A DNA stretch of 14,996 bases from the NCBI GenBank assembly GCA_030042795.1, contig JASHYZ010000662.1, forward strand, positions 1 to 14,996. Reading direction: 5' to 3'. Position numbers and translations under genes: made by a program. Shown here piece after piece: positions 8,001-14,315 of the stretch. This stretch comes from Terriglobia bacterium. GTDB taxonomy: Bacteria; Acidobacteriota; Terriglobia; UBA7540. Each line of letters opens with the position of its first letter. Within the stretch, counting starts at the first letter, position 1. The notes below the pieces were generated by a model, which was given only the letters and a program-made list of their open reading frames with translations, had not been told where the DNA came from and searched no databases.

Positions 8001-9545
8001 ATTGATCTTGGCCACAAAAGCGTCCGCCTGCGAGATGCCGTTCGAGGGGTTGCAGTTTGCATCGCTGCCGCACGTCGGCTGTAACGCGCCCGATGTGACC
8101 GGGAAGTTTGCGGACGCTGTTTCTCCGGCCACGTAGGCATCACCTGACGCATCGACGGCGACCGCGTAAGCGCTATCGGTGTTACTGCCGCCGAGATAGG
8201 TGGAATAGAGCAAGGCGGAACCGTCCGACTGAAGTTTCAAAAGGTAGGCGTCGAAGCATACCCCCGCTTCCGTCGCGCACGCGCCCTGGAAGGCGCTCGC
8301 CGTCACGGGAAAATCCGTGGAAGTGGTTTGGCCCGTGACGTAGGCGTCTCCGGCGCTGTCGAGCGCCATGCCAAGAGCATACTGACTTCCGCTGCCTCCA
8401 AAATAAGTTGAGAATAACAAGGTCTTGCCGGTGGGATCGAATTTGGTTACAAATCCCGCGCGCGCGCATTGGCCGCTGGTATCAAGCTTGCAAGTTGGAG
8501 AGAGTGCGCTGGCGACCGGGAAATCGGTCGATTCGGTGTCACCGGCGACGTAAATGTCTCCCGAGTTGTCGAGGACGAGCGCGCGGGCCTCGTCGAAATC
8601 GCTTCCACCCAGATACGTGGAATATACAATGGTAGGGGGGAGAACCACGGGATCAATCACGAGCGGCTGCGTCTTGTCATAGGCGCCCAAACGGAAGCTC
8701 ACCCGGTTCGGCTTCGCGAGCACGAAACTGCCCTCCACAGGTGTGCGCCAGCCACCGGCGCCCGTTGCAGTGTCTGGTTGGTAGACCTCTGGCTTTTGCA
8801 GACGCAACTGTCCGCCCGGGAGCGTCAGACATAAATTGCCGCTCGGGTCCACGGATATGCTGCTGGTGCCCGTTACCTCGAAAGCGATTTGCGAAGGATC
8901 GGCGCCGGGAGAAATAACCCAGTCCTGCTCCAGTTGCCGCCCTGTGCCGTAATAGACGAGACCAATACCAGGGTAGACCTCGTCGAACCTCACTCGGGCG
9001 TAGTTCGGGATGCCGGTGGTCCACCTCGCCGGGTCGCTGCCGATAAAGTAGTTGCTCTTGGCCCGAAGTTCGTCCTCGCCCCAGACTCGGGGCGACGGGG
9101 TTGCGCCCGCAAACCGCAAACGAACCACCGCGCGGCCTGCACTATTCGACGCGGACTGGTCGGGCGCTTTCCGTAGACCCGTCTTGCCGGGTCCACTGCC
9201 GTTCAGCCTGAGAACAGCGCCGTCCGAAGTTAGAAACAGGGTGTAGGCGCTGCCGCGCGCCTGATATAGCACGCGAGGATCACTCTGCCCACGATTGCGC
9301 TCAAATGCCAGGGGCAGCCTGGCAAATCTCATCGACGGGCTCTGTGCGGCTGGAACAGCGGAGGACATCCCTTGTTGGAGTGCTGGACCTGCCGGCGTGA
9401 CAGCTTCTTTCGCGCCAATCGAAGGCGGAGAGGGCCGGGTTGCACCGTCGCCGTTGAAGCAGAACCCCGGCTGAACTAAGAGCGAGCAAAGAATCCTGGC
9501 GGATAGTAGACGCAGCAAATTCTTCGAACTAAAAAGAGGCCGCAT
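5007..9545 (-). CDS. Giant exported SBBP-propeller / choice-of-anchor-D repeat protein
   Basis: About 1,512 residues, numbered from ATG 9545, which follows a GGGGGGA ribosome-binding site; an in-frame start at 9620 would put 25 polar residues before the signal sequence. Order of parts: signal-like segment (about 1-30, LLRLLSARILCSLLV); an SBBP-associated N-terminal domain with FERNRGQSD and YTLFLTSDGAVLRL (about 80-300); seven SBBP blades with YSTYLGGS and GDAYVTGQT motifs (about 306-811); five choice-of-anchor-D/ASH domains, each with a TNTCGS...SCTISVTFTP core and a GTG end (about 816-1337); and a C-terminal Ig-like domain (1338-1512) interrupted by a hydrophobic hairpin, RRRR and SCGGG. 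These families suggest surface adhesion or scaffolding, with no catalytic motif seen. It lies 185 bp downstream of the PEP-CTERM gene on the same strand, and co-transcription is possible. Exact substrate unknown. Confidence 0.92.
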   Translation of the reverse strand: MRPLFSSKNLLRLLSARILCSLLVQPGFCFNGDGATRPSPPSIGAKEAVTPAGPALQQGMSSAVPAAQSPSMRFARLPLAFERNRGQSDPRVLYQARGSAYTLFLTSDGAVLRLNGSGPGKTGLRKAPDQSASNSAGRAVVRLRFAGATPSPRVWGEDELRAKSNYFIGSDPARWTTGIPNYARVRFDEVYPGIGLVYYGTGRQLEQDWVISPGADPSQIAFEVTGTSSISVDPSGNLCLTLPGGQLRLQKPEVYQPDTATGAGGWRTPVEGSFVLAKPNRVSFRLGAYDKTQPLVIDPVVLPPTIVYSTYLGGSDFDEARALVLDNSGDIYVAGDTESTDFPVASALSPTCKLDTSGQCARAGFVTKFDPTGKTLLFSTYFGGSGSQYALGMALDSAGDAYVTGQTTSTDFPVTASAFQGACATEAGVCFDAYLLKLQSDGSALLYSTYLGGSNTDSAYAVAVDASGDAYVAGETASANFPVTSGALQPTCGSDANCNPSNGISQADAFVAKINPGLSGANSLLYSTYLGGSGVDYASAVALDSSLDVYVTGSTNSTDLKTTAGVFQPTCKLNGTTCEGEPFVAKINPATAGAGGLIYLTYLGGSGSGGSQWGQDTGNGIAVDSSGNAYVAGQTTSADFPVTAGAFQTRCGTDGQCNLSGGTAVPDAFVSKLNSTASALVFSTYLGGSGADFATALSLDQSENVYVTGGTYSGASFPAFNSLSSGGTTTGGEDVIVTGFNSIGTGLITSFILGGTGNDVGYGVSRDTSDDLYLAGATQSANFPVVNPFQEACGGGSSQCGIGDAFVTQLGQMTAPFNSLSVSSLLFGDETVGSSSSSKTLNVLNSGNQALALTTVTLGGTNPGDFQQTNTCTNVTLQPGQSCTVTVTFTPTAPGSRAATVTLNSNAVNGNQTATLGGTGINTAITFAPASLTFASQIKGTTSPAKAVSLTNTGSAALTLSSLATSGDFAETNTCGSMVPAGSSCTISVTFTPTAIGTRTGSLTITDSATGSPQTVTLSGTGAAATLTFTPSSLTLPSQLLGTTSTAMTVTVSANGSVAFTSIAVTGANASDFAATNTCGSALVFGKNCTISVTFTPSALGTRTAALTLTDDANGSPQTVNLTGAGVSTGILVSPNTLSFGGQFVGTTSSSQAVTVTNTGSTALTISGATVSGTNATNFAESDMCGSSLAADTSCTIGVTFTPSAAGTRTATLTVTDGVGTQTVSLTGTGEAPAVTLTPTSLTFATQVLKTSSAAQTVTLKNSGTATLSITSISITGSARADFTETNGCGSNLAAGLSCTISVIFAPVSGGALNASLSISDNAAGSPQTEALSGSGGDFTIAVTPSSGVSVSQGQQATYTVTLTPVGGFNQTVGVTCTNAPQLTTCSLSSNSVALNGTSPATLTMNVSTTAPSATVPGGRTRPHPPLRAPGGPLLWLAPVGLALMAWNMRRRRPALILAAVMLSMMMWASCGGGSSSSTTSTPGTPFGTYSLSVSASYAGLSHSTTASLTVQ
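5532..7100 (-). repeat. Five tandem ASH/choice-of-anchor-D coding repeats
   Basis: Five units of about 100-110 codons begin near SVSSLLFG, FAPASLTFA, FTPSSLTLP, VSPNTLSFG and LTPTSLTFA, and each ends in a GTG-, GAG- or GSG-type turn. All share two cysteines around the TNTCGS...SCTI core, probably a disulfide. The copies have diverged in sequence, indicating old duplications rather than recent slippage. Confidence 0.85.
7113..8630 (-). repeat. Seven SBBP blade coding repeats (predicted 7-bladed propeller)
   Basis: Seven consecutive units open with variants of YSTYLGGS (one is FSTYFGGS, one YLTYLGGS, the last TSFILGGT) and continue through a DxSGDxYVxGxT strand pair and a NFPVT turn. Seven units would close a beta-propeller. 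Six of the seven also contain a CX5-7C loop; the sixth blade lacks it. Confidence 0.82.
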
Positions 9546-9730
9546 GCTTATGATTCCCCCCTGATCAATCACTGCCTCATCGGAGCGCCTGTGAGTGTTC
9601 AGCGACACCTCGACGCGCACCCCGGTGTACGATCGCCACTCTTTTCAGTAGGTATCAAACCCGAAGGCGAACTGCGCGACAGTGCCGGTGCTACAGACGC
9701 TCAACGCCTCAGCGACGGTTCCAAATCGCT

Positions 9731-10396
9731 TCAGCTCTCCTGTCGTTTCGCATGCCGGAGACGTGCCAACATCGCAAGACCTAAAAGGCCTACACCAGCG
9801 AGCAGCATCGTGGGGGGCTCAGGAGTCACGGTACTGGCGGAAGTCCAGTCCGCCGCCACATAAGATAACGAGGCCGCCCCATCGTTGCCAGCCAGAGAAA
9901 TATCCTCTTGCATGCCAAATGAGCTTACCGGGGTGAAGGTTGGGATGAAGGTAACGGAAATGCCGCCAAACTCAGCAAAACGCGACGCATTCCAGACCGG
10001 GCCCACGGTGCCTGTGTCCGTCACGGAAATTGTCCCCCCCTCGATGAATCCCCAGCCTCCCAATGTCAGCTCTAGGCCGGTGATGACTGCCTGGTCACCC
10101 GAAACCACGTAGGAAATGTCTGAGTTCAAGGACTGACCGGCATCCACGTCCCACGAGGCCTTGAAAATGATCTCTCCGACCGTTGGCACCACCGTCACTT
10201 CGCCGGCCGTGATCGCGTTCGCCGCCGTGCCCGTGCCTGTATATTGGAAGCCGCTGTAGGTGAGATTCCCGACCGTGCAACTGAACTGCGCGGCCGTATA
10301 GGTTTCAAGCGAACCCACCGCGCAGGTGTCGCACCACCCGAGACACGAGGTGCTGAATATTAAGGCAAAAAAAAGCACCGCTTTGCGTGCCATCAT
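9731..10396 (-). CDS. PEP-CTERM sorting-domain protein
   Basis: A 221-residue exported protein. The N-terminus MMARKAVLFFALIFSTS is a signal peptide, the middle is a Gly/Thr-rich beta domain with early cysteines (WCDTCAVG, QFSCTVGN), and the C-terminus is a textbook PEP-CTERM tripartite signal: PEP at 192-194, a hydrophobic segment MLLAGVGLLGLAMLA (197-211), then basic RLRHAKRQ. In this family the tail is recognised by an exosortase that cleaves near the PEP motif and releases the protein to the surface. No exosortase gene is in the window. Adjacent ATGs at 10396 and 10393 both fit the GGGGGTGAGG ribosome-binding region; SD spacing does not decide between them. A perfect palindrome overlaps that region. 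The giant repeat protein follows 185 bp downstream on the same strand. Confidence 0.92.
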   Translation of the reverse strand: MMARKAVLFFALIFSTSCLGWCDTCAVGSLETYTAAQFSCTVGNLTYSGFQYTGTGTAANAITAGEVTVVPTVGEIIFKASWDVDAGQSLNSDISYVVSGDQAVITGLELTLGGWGFIEGGTISVTDTGTVGPVWNASRFAEFGGISVTFIPTFTPVSSFGMQEDISLAGNDGAASLSYVAADWTSASTVTPEPPTMLLAGVGLLGLAMLARLRHAKRQES

Positions 10397-10404
10397 ACCT
10401 CACC

Positions 10405-10420
10405 CCCAAACCGGTTTGGG
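10405..10420. promoter_or_regulatory. Perfect 16-bp palindrome over the PEP-CTERM ribosome-binding site
   Basis: The sequence CCCAAACCGGTTTGGG reads identically on both strands. It lies 8-9 bp upstream of the PEP-CTERM start codon, and its GGG end supplies part of the GGGGGTGAGG SD region. It could be an operator for a dimeric regulator or a dimerising RNA structure that covers the SD. The sequence is certain; the function is inferred. Confidence 0.5.
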
Positions 10421-10534
10421 TCAAATCGACACTGCTACCTTGCTTCTTCTTGGGATCTGCTGGATTCATCTTGCTAGCTCGGTTTCCCTTTGAGAAGCGC
10501 CGCAGTCCCCAAAGCTCCCCTACCGAACATCCAC

Positions 10535-10597
10535 AAGCTAACTCTCAAAGCGATGTATGTCAAGCCTAAATCCTTGTTTTTCTGTTATATATAAAGG
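10535..10597 (-). promoter_or_regulatory. Putative sigma-70 promoter with UP-like tract for the PEP-CTERM gene
   Basis: On the reverse strand a consensus TTGACA (10558-10563) is followed after 17 bp by TAGCTT (10535-10540), which keeps the key first, second and last -10 bases. Just upstream of the -35 lies an AT-rich tract (about 10568-10597, with TATATATAA and AAAAACAA) resembling an UP element. The predicted start near 10528 gives a leader of about 130 nt that includes the palindrome at 10405-10420. Confidence 0.45.
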
Positions 10598-10610
10598 TAT
10601 GTGTTGCGAC

Positions 10611-10805
10611 TCAAATAGCCGATGTTCTAATTCGGAACAAGTTGAGTCTTACTCTTTTGATCGTAGTACAATGCAATACTGTCCCAGGCAGAGTGTTGCG
10701 GCACCATCCAATCTGGTGGCCACTTGAAGGGGACGCGGCTGCTTGGGCATGCAAGGCGGCTGGCCATATAGCCAGTAAGCCCAGCAGCGCAAACCTGTTC
10801 GGCAT
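10611..10805 (-). CDS. Doubtful small secreted protein or frameshifted remnant (64 aa)
   Basis: The ORF begins MPNRFALLGLLAIWPAALHAQ, a very good signal peptide with a likely cleavage site after an Ala-x-Ala-type motif (LHA/AQA region). A purine stretch AAGAAGAAGAG lies just upstream. After about residue 32 the reading becomes unconvincing (IGWCRNTLPGTVLHC, then Arg-rich). In the next frame the same DNA reads KWPPDWMVPQHSAWDSIALYY and ends DQKSKTQLVPN with a stop at about 10627, which looks more protein-like. Either this is a tiny secreted protein or the start of a gene broken by a frameshift near 10710-10740. I do not recognise a family. Confidence 0.3.
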   Translation of the reverse strand: MPNRFALLGLLAIWPAALHAQAAASPSSGHQIGWCRNTLPGTVLHCTTIKRVRLNLFRIRTSAI

Positions 10806-10975
10806 CACTCTTCTTCTTGAGTGCTAACGACAACGGTCGATTTTCAAAGACATGTTCGTGGCCCCCTTTTCTACTGCGGCAGGGAACGGTAGCACGATTC
10901 CACAATAAGCTTCCTGCGAGCCCCTCTCCTAATGTTATCCTGCCTGGTCATCGAAATCACCCCGCTCGACGTTGT

Positions 10976-11072
10976 GGAGGTCGCCATGATTCGCGGGCTT
11001 GGTAGCGCCGCCGTTGTATTGATCGGATTGTCTACAATGAGTGCCTCGAGCACATGTGAATCGGTAGTTTGA
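10976..11072 (+). pseudogene. Decayed 5' end of a secreted-protein gene (possibly tannase/feruloyl-esterase-like)
   Basis: A strong SD (GGAGG, 10976-10980) sits 5 nt before ATG 10986. The 28-codon ORF reads MIRGLGSAAVVLIGLSTMSA, then SSTCESVV and a stop at 11070-11072, that is, a signal peptide followed by only eight residues. Shifting frame at the end continues as SLTLSSQT before another stop. Acidobacterial tannase/feruloyl esterases often begin their mature part with CES followed by a SLxLP-like stretch, so this may be such a gene truncated by frameshift and deletion. That family link is inference from a very short match. The dehydratase gene starts 81 bp later in the same direction. Confidence 0.35.
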
Positions 11073-11153
11073 CGTTGTCATCCCAGACATGACAGGGCAA
11101 CATCGTTCAAGGCTTAAAAATCCCAAAGGTCTATCGCCGGTCGAGGTCGGACA

Positions 11154-12146
11154 ATGCCCCAAATTGCAATGCCGCAATCCACGGTTCCAGGACCGCGCCG
11201 CACGATTGTGGCCGGACTTATCGAAGATGCGCGAAGGCACGTCTATCAGGCTGCTTTTCGCACGCCTTTGGTGCCACTCAATTACGCCGGGGCGCCGTGT
11301 AGTATTTATCTGAAGCTGGAAAATCTGCAGCCGATCGGCTCCTTTAAGATTCGCGGCGCCTATAATGCCGTCCGCTTGCTGCCGGCGGACGAGCGCAGCC
11401 GTGGCGTATGGACCGTGAGCGCCGGTAACGCCGCGCAGGGCGTGGCGCTGGCCGCCCGAAAGGTGGGAGCGCCTTGCCGGGTACTCGTGATTGAGACGGC
11501 TCCGGCGGCGAAACTGGAGGCCATCCGCCGGCTGGGCGCTGAAATCATCAAAGCGCCGTTCGATGAGTGCTGGCAGGCGCTGGGCGAGCGCAGACATCCG
11601 GCAATGACGGGCGCCTTTATCCATCCTTTCGAAGACGATGCGTTCATCGCTGGGAATGCAACCGCCGGGCTGGAGATCCTCGAAGACCTGCCCGAAGTAG
11701 ATGCCGTGGTGGCGGGCTTTGGTGGCGGAGGGCTTTGCTGTGGCATCGCCTGTGCCCTGGCTGCGTTGAAGCCCAGCGCCAAGGTCTATGCGGCAGAGCC
11801 TGAGACGGCGGCTCCGCTCGCGCGCTCCTTTGCCACAGGCTCAGCTCAAGACTTTCCGGGTTGGACGGCCAGTTGGGTAGACGGATGCGGCGGTAAGAGT
11901 GTGTTTCCGCGCATGTGGGCGCTGGCGCACCACATCCTGGCGGGCTCGATCGTGACCACGCTTGAAGAGACGCGGCGCGCCATGAGGCTGGTGGCGGAAC
12001 GGAATCACGTGATTGCGGAAGGCGCCGCCGCCTGCGCCGTGGCCGCGGCCCTCACCGGTAAGTGCGGCAGCGGAAAAGTGGTGGCTGTCGTTAGCGGCGG
12101 GAACATCGACCTCGCCAAATTCACGGAACTTGTTTCCGGATCCTAG
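11154..12146 (+). CDS. PLP-dependent threonine/serine dehydratase-like enzyme
   Basis: A 330-residue fold-type II PLP enzyme, predicted to deaminate threonine or serine to 2-oxobutyrate or pyruvate in the cytoplasm. The Schiff-base lysine lies in GSFKIRGAYNA (Lys65). The substrate loop is SAGNAAQG (89-96), where most relatives have SAGNHAQG. The glycine-rich phosphate loop is GFGGGGL (188-194), followed by AAEPE (213-217), AEGAAA (288-293) and the C-terminal SGGN (314-317) that contacts the pyridine ring. There is no C-terminal ACT domain, so it is not the isoleucine-feedback-regulated biosynthetic form. It could instead be a serine racemase, a hydroxyaspartate dehydratase or another family member. 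ATG 11154 has a GAGG SD (11143-11146) 7 nt upstream; a second in-frame ATG at 11169 is possible. It converges on the LssY_C gene. Confidence 0.88.
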   Translation: MPQIAMPQSTVPGPRRTIVAGLIEDARRHVYQAAFRTPLVPLNYAGAPCSIYLKLENLQPIGSFKIRGAYNAVRLLPADERSRGVWTVSAGNAAQGVALAARKVGAPCRVLVIETAPAAKLEAIRRLGAEIIKAPFDECWQALGERRHPAMTGAFIHPFEDDAFIAGNATAGLEILEDLPEVDAVVAGFGGGGLCCGIACALAALKPSAKVYAAEPETAAPLARSFATGSAQDFPGWTASWVDGCGGKSVFPRMWALAHHILAGSIVTTLEETRRAMRLVAERNHVIAEGAAACAVAAALTGKCGSGKVVAVVSGGNIDLAKFTELVSGS

Positions 12147-12161
12147 CCTAGTGAGCTAGGA
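12141..12161 (+). terminator. Hairpin overlapping the dehydratase stop codon
   Basis: TCCTAGC and GCTAGGA form a perfect 7-bp stem around a 7-nt loop, and the TAG stop lies inside the left arm. No T-run follows, so a classical intrinsic terminator is not certain; it may be a 3'-end stabilising structure. Confidence 0.3.
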
Positions 12162-12237
12162 CAAGCGCATCAATTCGTGTGCTGTCACCAAAGTTCGTTG
12201 ATAAATTGCGAAAGGCGGAAGGGCTCGTTCGCAAGCC

Positions 12238-12408
12238 CCGAAGGAGCGAGAGACTTTAGCCCCGGGCGCGAGCCCTGGGTCGGAAACCCCTCACCCTTGC
12301 TCCGCGGCACCCGCCGTTTCTCACGGGCGCGCGGGCGGGGGAAGGGAAGGGAGGGCGCATTCTGACCCCACGGCTGACGCCTTGGGCTAAGTTGTACCGC
12401 TCCTTCGG
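12238..12408. repeat. REP/MITE-like element with inverted ends
   Basis: CCGAAGGAGCG (12238-12248) recurs exactly inverted at 12398-12408. Just inside each end is a related segment, CTTTAGCCC (from 12254) on the left and, inverted, ACTTAGCCC on the right (GGGCTAAGT, 12384-12392). The two ends are therefore diverged inverted copies of one sequence of about 25-28 bp. The interior (about 115 bp) is GC-rich and has no credible ORF. This resembles dispersed palindromic intergenic repeats seen in Acidobacteria; copy number cannot be seen here. Confidence 0.5.
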
Positions 12409-12438
12409 AGCTAAATGAGGATTACCTCCGAAGCTTTT
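12403..12438 (+). terminator. Putative terminator between the convergent genes
   Basis: CTTCGGAG (12403-12410) and CTCCGAAG (12426-12433) form a perfect 8-bp stem with a 15-nt loop. On the plus strand CTTTT follows, so it could end transcripts from the dehydratase just before the end of the opposing gene. A competing shorter hairpin, GCTCC TTC GGAGC, lies at 12399-12411. Confidence 0.4.
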
Positions 12439-13912
12439 AGTCATCGGAAGCAGCGGCTTGGTCTTTCCTCCTCAGCACCGAGTAGGCCGCGCGATAACCC
12501 CAATAAAAAATGCTGCCCCGCTCCAGGTATTCGCGATTTTCAAGGAAAAAGCTTCGCACGGCCACAGTAAGGCGGCTATGTCGCGGCTCTTGCAACTGCG
12601 CGCTCACGGAGCTTGGAGTGCCGCAGTTCTCCAGGAATACTACGGCGACGTTGCCATCGGTCACGCTGGGTTCGCCGCTGCCGGGAAGTCTGACGGCCTG
12701 CGGCCGCTCCACCAATCCCACCCCCGTCACGCAGCCGGCGCTGACCAGATCGTTCACCACCGTGCTACGCTCGCGGTCGATCAAGGGATCAATCCGGTGC
12801 GTCAGAGTGAGGTGTCTGCGGTCTAGGATAATGTTGACGTCGTGGGTGGCCGCGGCGAGCCAGAGTTCAGTTGACGGGAACGAACCTTGCCAGATTCGAA
12901 TGTGGTGCCGCTTCGCCACCGTGTTGAGAGTCTTCTGGAACGCCAGATCTGACGTATTTCCGCGATAGGTCAGCGGCGCCACCGGGGCGGTGGGGTCCGC
13001 CTTCATGGATGAGTATGCTGAGTACATCCGGGAAAAGGATCGGGCCGTGAGGGCGTCAGTGGTTGACCAGCCGGCCGCGCGGAAGGCGTCCTGCACCTGT
13101 TCGCGCGAACCCACCAACACCAAGTGGATCACATCGCCGGCCAATTTTCCATCCGGCAGGTAGACATCCTCGGGTTGCGCTGCCACCCAGTTCGATATCT
13201 CGGGAGGCACCGGTACCAGGGGCTGTTCTGAAGTCTTAGATTCATCGGGGACCTGAACCCGCACCAGTAAGTCAGTTCCGGCGGGAAACTGGATTTCCGG
13301 ATCGGGAAGCCGGTCGAGCAGCAGCCGGGAGCCTGCCACCGCTACCGCTCCCACCGGCGTGGGCATAAAGCGCGTATACACGGTCGCCGCGGCGCCCGTC
13401 ACGCCGATCGCCGCGCGCGGCAGCAGCACGGCGCCTGGACGATACCAAACACCGCCCAGCAAGCTATAGGGGTAGCTGGCCGCCAGCACCCCTTCGATGC
13501 GGTTTGCCTTTACCGTCTCCCGCGCGTTGTCCACTCCCTGTAGCTCCACTTTGCAGGCTACGGGGCTTCCGTCCGGCAAGCGGCATTTATCGAACTCCAA
13601 CTCGAGCATTGCCCGCTCGCGCCAAATGCCGAACCGGACAGATTCGGATTTCTCCACTTTGCCGGTAACGATGCTGTCATCGGGAAGGGAATCGGCGCCG
13701 TCGCGCAACTCCGGGCCAATCACACGGGCGTCAAACGAGGTGCCGGCGGGTAAGTAACTCGCGAGCGGCGCCAAAAGACGGATCACCATGGTTTGGCTGC
13801 GCTCGCCTGCGACGCCGAGCGTAGATTTTGCAAACCCCAAGCCAAACAACGTCAAAGCTAGTACGATCGTGCATCGCCGCAACACTCTCATCGCCTTGTG
13901 GAACATCATCAT
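12437..13912 (-). CDS. Exported LssY_C-domain protein
   Basis: About 491 residues from ATG 13912, chosen because it directly precedes a signal-like segment (RVLRRCTIVLALTLFGLGFA). Earlier in-frame starts up to 14167 add 85 polar residues, and no start has a convincing SD. The first part is beta-rich with two related motifs, YLPAGTSFDARVIGP (about 53-67) and FPAGTDLLVRVQVP (about 209-222). A short hydrophobic Gly/Ala stretch (about 145-195) lies between them. The C-terminal half (about 258-395) matches the LssY C-terminal domain: VHLV-type VLVGSREQVQDAFRAAGW, the RSFSRMYSAYSSMK segment, PLTYRGNTSDLAFQK, HHIRIWQ, THDVNIILDRR and TLTHRIDPLIDRERSTVVNDL. LssY_C is a domain of unknown function first named from a Legionella secretion locus. 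Substrate and partners are unknown. Confidence 0.85.
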   Translation of the reverse strand: MMMFHKAMRVLRRCTIVLALTLFGLGFAKSTLGVAGERSQTMVIRLLAPLASYLPAGTSFDARVIGPELRDGADSLPDDSIVTGKVEKSESVRFGIWRERAMLELEFDKCRLPDGSPVACKVELQGVDNARETVKANRIEGVLAASYPYSLLGGVWYRPGAVLLPRAAIGVTGAAATVYTRFMPTPVGAVAVAGSRLLLDRLPDPEIQFPAGTDLLVRVQVPDESKTSEQPLVPVPPEISNWVAAQPEDVYLPDGKLAGDVIHLVLVGSREQVQDAFRAAGWSTTDALTARSFSRMYSAYSSMKADPTAPVAPLTYRGNTSDLAFQKTLNTVAKRHHIRIWQGSFPSTELWLAAATHDVNIILDRRHLTLTHRIDPLIDRERSTVVNDLVSAGCVTGVGLVERPQAVRLPGSGEPSVTDGNVAVVFLENCGTPSSVSAQLQEPRHSRLTVAVRSFFLENREYLERGSIFYWGYRAAYSVLRRKDQAAASDD

Positions 13913-14315
13913 GCCGATCGAAGCGAATGTAGTTCGTACCGGCTCTTTAGGCAACCCTCGATAAGCTTGCGATACGCGCGGGCGCGTCATTGGGTACGCC
14001 GTCTCAATGTAAGCGCCTCGCACCGCCCCCCGGCCCGCGTGCTCGGCCATGACGAGGTAGCTTACCACGTTGAAGCGAAGTGAGATGTATTTAAATTCCT
14101 CGTAATGACAGCGATCACTACAAGCACGGCGAATCAACCCTGCGTGGTAGGCTTCTGAATTGGGCAAGACTCTAGGCTAGCCACGATAGCTCCCAGCTTT
14201 CGCCCCTACCTCAAATTGACCGATCACCGAAGGGTGGGCACATTGTACTGCAGCTTTGTTGCGTCGGCTCGGTTCGCGTGGCAGGGGCTTCCAGCCCGTG
14301 CGTTCAAGTCATGTG

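Noticed and set aside
7481..8630. Evenly spaced CTGCC-type clusters resembling a CRISPR or DNA tandem array
   Set aside because: They encode the conserved YLGGSG motif of the propeller blades; the repetition is protein-level and degenerate, with no spacer structure.
10471..10487. Sigma-54-like TGG...TTGC near the PEP-CTERM gene
   Set aside because: The GG-GC spacing is one base short, the -24 element is poor, and it points away from the gene.
10935..11624. 229-codon minus-strand open frame
   Set aside because: It covers the 5' half of the dehydratase, whose motifs are intact on the plus strand; no domain on the minus strand.
11360..11782. 140-codon minus-strand open frame
   Set aside because: Antisense shadow of the dehydratase core.
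13913..14167. N-terminal extension of the LssY_C protein
   Set aside because: The extra 85 residues precede a signal peptide, are not hydrophobic or domain-like, and have no SD; treated as untranslated upstream sequence.
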